From Betaproteobacteria bacterium HGW-Betaproteobacteria-4 (GTDB taxonomy: Bacteria; Pseudomonadota; Gammaproteobacteria; Burkholderiales; Rhodocyclaceae): a stretch of 64,000 nt of DNA. Location of the stretch: NCBI GenBank assembly GCA_002840785.1, contig PHCH01000003.1, positions 106,228 through 170,227 on the forward strand, written 5' to 3'. This document shows, one piece after another, positions 58,035 through 64,000 of this stretch (positions within the stretch are counted from its first letter, which is position 1; each line of letters starts with the position of its first letter). Under the pieces are notes generated by a model, which was not told where the DNA came from, did not search any database, and saw only the letters and a program-made list of their open reading frames with translations. Position numbers and translations under genes: made by a program.

Positions 58035-58683
58035 AACCGCGCCGCGTATCGAGATTGCCATTCTGGCCAAGGCGCCGATTGCCGGGCTGGCCAAGACGCG
58101 ACTCATTCCGCACCTCGGCGCCGATGGGGCGGCCGCCCTGCAACGCTGGCTGTTGCAGCGGACGGTGGCGGCGGCCGTAGTCGCCGATCTTGGACCGGTC
58201 ACCTTGTGGTGCGCCCCGGACATCGACCACCCGGAGTTTGCCGTTTGCCGCGCATTTGGCGCGGTGACCTTGCGCCGCCAACCGGATGGCGACCTCGGTG
58301 AGCGCATGCATGCCGCCATCGCCGAGTCGTCTACGCCAGCCGGAACCCTGGTTATCGGCACCGATTGCCCGGCGCTCACCCCTGGCCTGTTGCGTCAGGC
58401 GGCAGAAAGCTTGCAGGAGCACGACGCGACCCTCGTTCCGGCCGAAGACGGCGGCTATGTCCTGATTGGCATGCGCGAAGCCGGCCGGGATGCTTTCCAT
58501 TCGATTGACTGGAGCACGGAACGGGTCATGGCGCAGACCCGGGCTCGCCTGACCGCCATGAACTGGCGGTGGAACGAATTTCCCCCTTTGTGGGATGTCG
58601 ACCGCAAGGAGGACTTTGAGCGTCTGGCGGAACTCTTCCCGGAGGCCCGCGCCCTGGCCCCGCAGATCGCGACACTCACATGA
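58009..58683 (+). CDS. TIGR04282-family transferase (DUF2064)
   Basis: 224 residues, nucleotidyltransferase-like: IAILAKAPIAGLAKTRLIP, GDLGERMHAAI, TLVIGTDCPALTP, LVPAEDGGYVLIGM. Partner family of TIGR04283 and usually adjacent, as here. An alternative start ATG at 58024 is possible; neither has a clear ribosome site. The stop overlaps the next gene (ATGA). Confidence 0.88.
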   Translation: MDTSLMKPETAPRIEIAILAKAPIAGLAKTRLIPHLGADGAAALQRWLLQRTVAAAVVADLGPVTLWCAPDIDHPEFAVCRAFGAVTLRRQPDGDLGERMHAAIAESSTPAGTLVIGTDCPALTPGLLRQAAESLQEHDATLVPAEDGGYVLIGMREAGRDAFHSIDWSTERVMAQTRARLTAMNWRWNEFPPLWDVDRKEDFERLAELFPEARALAPQIATLT

Positions 58684-59822
58684 AACAACTGGTTCTGGCC
58701 GGCGGCGGCCATGCTCATCTCCATGTTCTGAAGGCTCTGGCGGCGCATCCGTGGCCGGGCGTCGAGGTCACGCTCATTTCACCCTACGCCCGGCAGATCT
58801 ATTCCGGCATGTTGCCGGGCTGGATGGCCGGGCATTACCGCCTGGATCAATGCGCCGCCGCCCTCGAACCGCTGCTCAAGGCAGCGAAGGTCCGCTTCAT
58901 CCAGGATAGCGTGAGCGGCCTGGATGCCCGGCGGCGGGTTATTCAAACCCTGCACTCGGGCGACATCGCCTATGACGCCCTGTCGCTGGATACCGGCGCT
59001 CAGGTCGATGCCTCATGCCTGGCGGCCACTGGTGCCAAGTTGCTGACAATCCGTCCAATCGAGAGTTTTGTGGTCGACTGGACGCAGCAGATCGACCGCT
59101 TCAAGCAAGCAGGAAAGGCCAGTCTCGCCGTCGTTGGCGGCGGTGCGGCAGGTGTCGAACTGGCCCTGGCCGCCCGTTATCGACTGAGCCTCGAACTGGG
59201 TGCGAACAAGGTACAGGTGACATTGATCGCCGGATCGGGTCTGCTGCCGGGGCACGGCCCGAGTATCGTCAGGCAAGTCACACGCACCCTGGCGCGCCGT
59301 CAGATCGAGGTCGTCCAAGGCTATGCGGCGGGATGTTCATCCGGCCTTCAGTTGAGCGATGGCACAGCTATTCCAGTCGATTGCGTCATCGCCGCCACCG
59401 GCGTCAAACCGGCGGCCTGGCTGGCCGATTCCCGGCTCGCGCTGGCGCAAGACGGATTCATTGCGGTGCAGGACGGGCAGCAAAGCGTTTCGCACCCGGA
59501 GGTCTTTGCTGCCGGCGATGTGGCATCGCGCATCGACGCCCCGCATGCCAAGTCGGGCGTTTATGCCGTGCGCGCCGGCCCCGTCCTGGCCGGCAACCTG
59601 CATCGGGTATTGAATGGCCTGGCGCCGCTGGCTTACCAGCCGCAGAAGCGCAGCCTTTACTTGCTGGCCACCGGCCCCAAGGAGGCCATCATGTCCTGGG
59701 GCGGAATCTCCGCCGGTGGCGGCTGGGCCTGGAAATGGAAGGATTGGATCGACCGGCGCTTCATGAGGCAGTACGATCTGGCCCCGGAGAACGGAATAGG
59801 AGAAGAACATGAGCCTGCTTAA
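58680..59822 (+). CDS. SelD-associated-type FAD-dependent NAD(P)H oxidoreductase
   Basis: 380 residues. LVLAGGGHAHLHVLKALA (FAD site with GGGHAH as in the oxidoreductase found fused or linked to SelD), SPYARQIYSGMLPGWMAGHY, NAD site LAVVGGGAAGVELALA, and AAGDVASR near the end. NDH-2-like fold. No selD gene is in the window. Overlaps the HD-GYP gene by 14 bases. Confidence 0.88.
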   Translation: MKQLVLAGGGHAHLHVLKALAAHPWPGVEVTLISPYARQIYSGMLPGWMAGHYRLDQCAAALEPLLKAAKVRFIQDSVSGLDARRRVIQTLHSGDIAYDALSLDTGAQVDASCLAATGAKLLTIRPIESFVVDWTQQIDRFKQAGKASLAVVGGGAAGVELALAARYRLSLELGANKVQVTLIAGSGLLPGHGPSIVRQVTRTLARRQIEVVQGYAAGCSSGLQLSDGTAIPVDCVIAATGVKPAAWLADSRLALAQDGFIAVQDGQQSVSHPEVFAAGDVASRIDAPHAKSGVYAVRAGPVLAGNLHRVLNGLAPLAYQPQKRSLYLLATGPKEAIMSWGGISAGGGWAWKWKDWIDRRFMRQYDLAPENGIGEEHEPA

Positions 59823-60705
59823 GGAAATTGGTCAGCTTTTCGCTGGCCAGGGCGAAAGCCGGGGCAATTACCAGGAAGACCTGTTGCGCAGCCTGCTCGT
59901 CATGGCGTGGATGGTCGAGGCACGCGACCCATACACCGGCGGCCATTTATGGCGGGTTTCCCGGTTTTCACGCTTGCTGGCCAGCGAACTCGATTTGCCG
60001 GACAGCGACGTGGCGCGCATCAGCCTGGGCGGCTTCCTGCACGACCTCGGCAAGGTGGGCGTGCCGGATCAGATCCTGAACAAGAAAGACCGCCTGACCG
60101 ACGAAGAGTACGAAGTCATCAAAACGCATCCGGATGTCGGCTGGCGGATGCTGGCCGGGCACCCATTGGCCGGACTCGCCGAAACGGCCATCCGGGCGCA
60201 CCATGAAATGCCGAACGGCAAGGGCTATCCGCGCGGTCTCGCCGGCACGGACATTCCGCTCGATGCGCGCATCGTCGGCATCTGTGATGCCTTCGACGCC
60301 ATGACCAGCACCCGCCCCTATCGCCGCGGCATGTCCATCGAGAAAGCCCTGGCGATTATCGCGGAAAATCTTGGTGGCCAATTCGACCGGGCGTTTGGCG
60401 AACGTTTCGTGGCGCTCGGCCAGGCTGGCGCGTTGCACCACATCGTCGGGCACAGCGACGAGGGCATTCCGCTGCACGAATGCATGATGTGCGGCCCGAC
60501 GCTGGTCCTGCGCAAGGGGCAACAGGCCGGCGATCATGTTTATTGCCGCAGTTGTACCGGCGAATATGTGACCGCGCTGGAAGCCGGGCAACTGGTCACC
60601 CAACCCACCGGCAAGCTGGGCAAACCGCAGGACGTGGAACCGGAGGCTGATAACGAGTTGATCAGTCGCCTGGTCCTTGAATCGGCTCGCGCCCTGCTGG
60701 CATGA
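59809..60705 (+). CDS. HD-GYP phosphodiesterase-type protein with C-terminal zinc ribbon
   Basis: 298 residues. HD-GYP domain about 25-205: GGHLWRVSRFS, GGFLHDLGKVGVPDQIL, AIRAHHEMPNGKGYPRGL, CDAFDAMTSTRPYR. C-terminal CMMC (225-228) and CRSC (246-249) make a zinc-ribbon-like addition. Probably hydrolyses cyclic di-GMP or a related signal; no receiver domain is attached. Confidence 0.9.
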   Translation: MSLLKEIGQLFAGQGESRGNYQEDLLRSLLVMAWMVEARDPYTGGHLWRVSRFSRLLASELDLPDSDVARISLGGFLHDLGKVGVPDQILNKKDRLTDEEYEVIKTHPDVGWRMLAGHPLAGLAETAIRAHHEMPNGKGYPRGLAGTDIPLDARIVGICDAFDAMTSTRPYRRGMSIEKALAIIAENLGGQFDRAFGERFVALGQAGALHHIVGHSDEGIPLHECMMCGPTLVLRKGQQAGDHVYCRSCTGEYVTALEAGQLVTQPTGKLGKPQDVEPEADNELISRLVLESARALLA

Positions 60706-60721
60706 GCAACATGGAAAACGT

Positions 60722-60958
60722 ATGGCATTTCTAAGCACACTCCTGCAGACTGCCTTCAGGCGCTCCATCGTTCAGGCAGCGATCAAGGTGGCCATTGTTG
60801 TCGGCACGATATTGAACCTGATCAATCAGGGCGGCCGGCTGCTTGATGGCTTGCCGCTCTCCTGGTTTCATGTCGGCCTGAACTATCTGGTGCCTTACTG
60901 CGTATCCAGTTACAGCGCCGCGCGCAACGAAATGCGCCGCAATGAGGAAAAGGCATGA
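60722..60958 (+). CDS. nrtS: NrtS-like small membrane protein
   Basis: 78 residues, two helices. SIVQAAIKVAIVVGTILNLINQ and FHVGLNYLVPYCVSSYSAA match NrtS, a small protein reported in nitrate/nitrite uptake. Function in this setting is uncertain. ATGA overlap with the sigma gene. Confidence 0.8.
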   Translation: MAFLSTLLQTAFRRSIVQAAIKVAIVVGTILNLINQGGRLLDGLPLSWFHVGLNYLVPYCVSSYSAARNEMRRNEEKA

Positions 60959-61428
60959 ATGCCGGTGTGAATCTGCTGATCGACGACGTGTATCTGGCCG
61001 AGATCCGGCGCGACATGATCAAGTTCGCCCATCTGCAACTGCGGGATGAGGCGCAGGCCGAGGATGTGGTGCAGGAAGCACTGGTCGCCGCCCTGGACAA
61101 CACCAGGGAATTTGCCGGTCGATCAGCCGTGAAGACCTGGATTTTCGCCATCCTGAAAAACAAGATCGTCGATCTGATCCGCCTGCAAGTACGTACCACC
61201 AATGTCTCCGCGCTGTCGGCCGAAGAGGAAAGTTGCCTCAAGCACCTGCCTGCAAACACGGCACGCGTCTTCATGATGCGCGAATTCCTCGAGTTCGAGA
61301 CCGCCGAGGTTTGCCAGGAGTTGAGTCTCACGACAAGCAATTGCAATGTCATCCTGCACCGGGCGCGCAATGGCTTGCGCCGTTGTCTGGAATCAAACTG
61401 GTTTTCTGCTGGAGAGCAGCCATGCTGA
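60955..61428 (+). CDS. ECF sigma factor
   Basis: 157 residues. Sigma2 about 18-80: DMIKFAHLQLRDEAQAEDVVQEALVAAL and SAVKTWIFAILKNKIVDLIRLQ; sigma4 about 95-145: LPANTARVFMMREFLEFETAEV and TTSNCNVILHRARNGLRRCL. Linker between them is short, making it a compact ECF protein. Overlaps the anti-sigma gene by 7 bases. Proposed to read P1, P2 and P3. Confidence 0.92.
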   Translation: MNAGVNLLIDDVYLAEIRRDMIKFAHLQLRDEAQAEDVVQEALVAALDNTREFAGRSAVKTWIFAILKNKIVDLIRLQVRTTNVSALSAEEESCLKHLPANTARVFMMREFLEFETAEVCQELSLTTSNCNVILHRARNGLRRCLESNWFSAGEQPC

Positions 61429-61613
61429 GTTGTAAGGAAGTCACCCATTTGCTGTCCGAAGCGCAGGACAGAAAACTGACGCTGTCAGAGAAAATGCATT
61501 TGGAAATGCACCTGGCCATGTGCAAGGGGTGTACGAATTTCAAAAGCCAGATGAGATTCTTGCGCGAGGCTTGCAAGCGATACGTGAAAGCCAAGAGCAG
61601 CGTGGACGAGTAG
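61422..61613 (+). CDS. Short zinc-finger anti-sigma factor
   Basis: 63 residues. MLSCKEVTHLLSEAQDRKL, then HLEMHLAMCKGCTNF gives the HxxxCxxC of ZAS/zf-HC2 anti-sigma domains. There is no membrane helix, so it is likely a soluble, zinc-dependent redox or metal sensor that holds the ECF factor. AGGAG-type site (GGAGAGCAGCC) upstream. Confidence 0.9.
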   Translation: MLSCKEVTHLLSEAQDRKLTLSEKMHLEMHLAMCKGCTNFKSQMRFLREACKRYVKAKSSVDE

Positions 61614-61677
61614 GCCGACGAAGCTGGCTTGAGGCCATTTTTCGAGCGCTTCGGCGCGAATGATAGCGGTTATGACG

Positions 61678-63024
61678 TTACGCTTCGTCCGCATGGATTC
61701 CCATCCTTCGCAACTTCTCCCAGAGCGTCTTTCTGGAAATACCGAGGGCCTCGGCGGTCTGCGTCATGTGCCAGCCATGTTTGTCCAGCGCGACCTGAAG
61801 ATAGTCACGCTCGCAAGCCATCAGGTAGTCGGCTAAGGATGGGGTAATCTCCCCTGCCGATTCGCCACATTCCAGACTGTCTCCAAAAAATGCCTCAGCT
61901 CCCAATAGAGGCCCCGGGGAAAGGATGCAAGCCCGTTCTACGGCATGCTTCAACTCACGGACATTGCCCGGCCAGAGATAACTGGTGAGAACCTGCTCGG
62001 TTCGTGGATCCAGCCGTCGGGATTCTGATGGGTTGGCTCGATTGAACATTTCCACGTAGTGCCGCACGAACCAGCGGATATCGTCCTGACGCTCTCGAAG
62101 GGGGGGAATGCGCAATTGAATAACGTTGATCCGGTAATACAAATCCTCTCGAAAGTCGCCCATCTCGACCATTGCCTTCAAGTCCTGATGGGTAGCACAG
62201 ACCAGCCGAAAATTGACGGTAACAGCTGACTCTCCCCCTAACCGCACCAAAGTACGCTCCTGGATTACGCGCAGCAGTTTGGCCTGCATCGACGGCGGCA
62301 TTTCACCGATTTCGTCCAGAAAAAGCGTGCCATTGTTGGCTAACTCGAAGTATCCCCGCTTGGCTTTAACTGCCCCGGTGAAAGCGCCCTTTTCGTAACC
62401 GAAGAGTTCTGCTTCCAATAACGAGTCCGGTATCGCAGCGCAGTTCACCGCAACGAAAGGCGCTACATTACCAACGGCGTGGCGATGGAATTCCTTAGCC
62501 ACATGCTCCTTGCCAACCCCGGACTCGCCGGTGATCAATAGCGCCGATGCGTGGCGAGCCAACCGGGGCAAGTTCTCCGCAATACGCTGCATGACCGGAG
62601 AAACACCCAGCGCATCTCCCTCATTCGTGCCCCGGGCGCCATAGCATTCAGCGAGACCGCATACTTTTTCCACCAGGGCATCGGTATCGAAGGGCTTGGT
62701 AATGTAGTCGGCAGCGCCTGCCTTGAGCAATTCGACGGCCCGATCAATGCTCCCGTATCCGGTCATGAACAGAATTGGCGGCAACATCGGCAGACGTTTG
62801 GTCAGATCTAGAAAAAGGTCGCCACCGTTGCGGTCAGGCAGGCCGATATCGCTGACGACGACGCCATAGCGCCGACTTTCCAAGGCGGCCGATGCTTCGC
62901 GAGCCGTCCGCCACCAATCGACATCGAAGCCTTCCAACTGGAAGCGCTGGGCAAGCGACTCGCCCATGATCTCGTCGTCCTCGATCAGGCAAAGACGTGG
63001 GCGGATTTCAGACGGTGTTGCCAT
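61678..63024 (-). CDS. Sigma-54-dependent response regulator
   Basis: 448 residues. Receiver about 8-125 (LIEDDE, VVSDIGLPDRNGGD with phospho-Asp, LFMTGYGS, ITKPFD); AAA+ about 140-375 with GESGVGKE (Walker A), FGYEKGAFTGAVK (GAFTGA sigma-54 contact), GTLFLDEIGEMP (Walker B), PPLRERQDDI, YLWPGNVRELKHA; Fis-type HTH at the end (LDKHGWHMTQTAEALGISRKTLWEKLRRMG). Start 63024 gives a normal receiver N terminus and overlaps the kinase gene by 17 bases. Confidence 0.93.
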   Translation of the reverse strand: MATPSEIRPRLCLIEDDEIMGESLAQRFQLEGFDVDWWRTAREASAALESRRYGVVVSDIGLPDRNGGDLFLDLTKRLPMLPPILFMTGYGSIDRAVELLKAGAADYITKPFDTDALVEKVCGLAECYGARGTNEGDALGVSPVMQRIAENLPRLARHASALLITGESGVGKEHVAKEFHRHAVGNVAPFVAVNCAAIPDSLLEAELFGYEKGAFTGAVKAKRGYFELANNGTLFLDEIGEMPPSMQAKLLRVIQERTLVRLGGESAVTVNFRLVCATHQDLKAMVEMGDFREDLYYRINVIQLRIPPLRERQDDIRWFVRHYVEMFNRANPSESRRLDPRTEQVLTSYLWPGNVRELKHAVERACILSPGPLLGAEAFFGDSLECGESAGEITPSLADYLMACERDYLQVALDKHGWHMTQTAEALGISRKTLWEKLRRMGIHADEA

Positions 63025-64000
63025 AAGGAATATCAACCTTGAAAGTAGTGTAGCCGGGCAGGCTCTCGACCTCGATTTCGCCACCCAGTTGCTGAACGAT
63101 CTGATAAACGATCCACAAACCCAGACCATTGCCGCGCTCGCTGGTCGTCGCGAAGGGCTCGAACAGGGTATCCAGGCGTTCCTGCGGAATGTAGTCACCA
63201 TCGTTGGTCACGGCCAGGTGCAGTCGTTTTTCAGTCGACTCGACGACCAGGCGCACGCCGCCCCCCTCCTCCGCTGCTGCCAAGGCGTTGAGCAACAGGT
63301 TGAGAAGGATCTGGCGCATCAGCGTTGCCGGCAGCGGCAGCGGACCGTCGAGATTGCTCTCGACGACGACACCGATCCCCCGCCCGTGTGCTTCGGACTC
63401 GGCCAGGATCAGCAGGTCATCGACATCCTCAGCGGCGAAGGTGCGATCCTTGGCCTTGCTTTCAACGAGGAGTGCGCCGACCGTATGACGAATCTGGGTC
63501 AGGCCGCGTTCGAGCAGCGACAGCGTGCTCAGCGCCAGCGGATCGTTACCGCTGCCGTGCCGCTGGTAGGTATTGATCGCGGTCAGCATGCCGCCTAGCG
63601 GATTGTTGATTTCGTGGGCGATGCCCGCCGTCAGCCGGCCGACAGCGGCCAGCCGCTCCGAAACGAGCATCTGGCGCTCCAGTTCCTGCTTGTTTTTCAG
63701 TTCGCCGACCATGCGTTGATAGGCCTCAGCCAACTGGCCAATCTCGTCGCCGCTTTTCGGCAAATGGGTCAGCCGCGACTCTTCCAGTTCGCCGGGCACC
63801 CGGCGCATCGCCTCGGCCAGACGCAACAAGGGCTCGCCGGTGCGGCTGGCCCAGATCCAGGAAATCGGTGCGATGATCAGCAGCACCAGCACGGTGACCA
63901 GCGCCGCCCGCTTGACCAGGCCGATAAAGCGCGGCACGAAGGAAACCTTCGAGTAGCCGAGGATGACATGGCCGAGCGCTACGCCGTCAGCGACCAGCGG
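63008..64000 (-). CDS. Sensor histidine kinase (5' truncated by window edge)
   Basis: The frame is open to base 64000; the N terminus lies outside. Visible: a periplasmic/loop end, one helix (LVTVLVLLIIAPISWIWA), HAMP, H-box GRLTAGIAHEINNPLGGMLTAIN, N box LLNLLLNALAAAE, and G boxes GNGLGLWIVYQIVQQLGG. Partner of the sigma-54 regulator. Input signal unknown. Confidence 0.92.
   Translation of the reverse strand, partial: PLVADGVALGHVILGYSKVSFVPRFIGLVKRAALVTVLVLLIIAPISWIWASRTGEPLLRLAEAMRRVPGELEESRLTHLPKSGDEIGQLAEAYQRMVGELKNKQELERQMLVSERLAAVGRLTAGIAHEINNPLGGMLTAINTYQRHGSGNDPLALSTLSLLERGLTQIRHTVGALLVESKAKDRTFAAEDVDDLLILAESEAHGRGIGVVVESNLDGPLPLPATLMRQILLNLLLNALAAAEEGGGVRLVVESTEKRLHLAVTNDGDYIPQERLDTLFEPFATTSERGNGLGLWIVYQIVQQLGGEIEVESLPGYTTFKVDIPYGNTV

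Overview
The window looks like a chromosomal segment from a betaproteobacterium, probably of the Rhodocyclales/Azonexaceae type. This is inferred from high-GC codon use, the czc/cus gene style and the gene families at the right end; no species is claimed. The left three quarters (1 to about 48.68 kb) is a heavy-metal and transposon island. The right quarter (about 48.7-64 kb) looks like resident chromosome.

Layout. (1) 1-16.8 kb is a copper island: the end of a Cu(I) P-type ATPase; small YHS, DUF2933 and methyltransferase genes; a long leftward operon (DUF411, pcoA, pcoB, cusF, cusC, cusB, cusA, cytochrome c); a His-rich cytochrome c; and the divergent copR-copS two-component system. Four copies of a 14-bp box of the form TTACATTT-NN-GTMA lie in front of these units and probably make them one CopRS regulon. 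(2) 16.9-28.1 kb is the Zn/Cd/Pb region: czcI-czcC-czcB-(PII-like)-czcA, a cadA-type ATPase broken by an internal deletion, its MerR-type regulator with two operators, an EamA transporter with a His-rich tail, and a YnfA-type protein. (3) 28.1-40.3 kb is a small sulfur/persulfide-type operon (ArsR-rhodanese, a secreted protein, DsrE, a methyltransferase, a periplasmic rhodanese). It is interrupted by an intact 9,485-bp Tn3-family transposon with 38-bp inverted repeats and a 5-bp AACTA target duplication. The cargo is a TetR regulator, a MacAB/DevBCA-like ABC efflux system, a cytochrome c' and an outer-membrane channel. (4) 40.3-48.7 kb is a patchwork of mobile DNA: a tyrosine recombinase plus a second Tn3-type transposase, an IS66 remnant, divergent tnpS/tnpT-like cointegrate-resolution genes, a DUF1178 gene, and an array of nine same-strand ~17-20 bp repeats. 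The array ends against a second copy of the last ten codons of the DUF1178 gene.

(5) 48.7-61.6 kb holds three rightward operons: a PhnD/PhnE/PhnC-type ABC importer; a bufferin operon (BufA precursor, MNIO enzyme BufB, BufC, DoxX); and a nine-gene operon. That operon runs: a VTT-membrane/FAD disulfide-reductase fusion, DUF3047, two TIGR04283/TIGR04282 transferases, a SelD-associated-type FAD oxidoreductase, an HD-GYP protein, NrtS, an ECF sigma factor and a 63-residue zinc-finger anti-sigma. Each of the three begins with the same promoter, TGTAAkAAAT-N11-CCGACTAATG. I propose that the ECF factor encoded at the end of the third operon controls all three, including itself. (6) 61.7-64 kb is a leftward sigma-54 response regulator and its sensor kinase, cut by the window edge.

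Most worth following up: the ECF regulon linking bufferin, an importer and arsenosugar-type transferases; the repeat array with the duplicated gene end, which may be one end of an unrecognised integrating element; and the efflux/cytochrome c' transposon.
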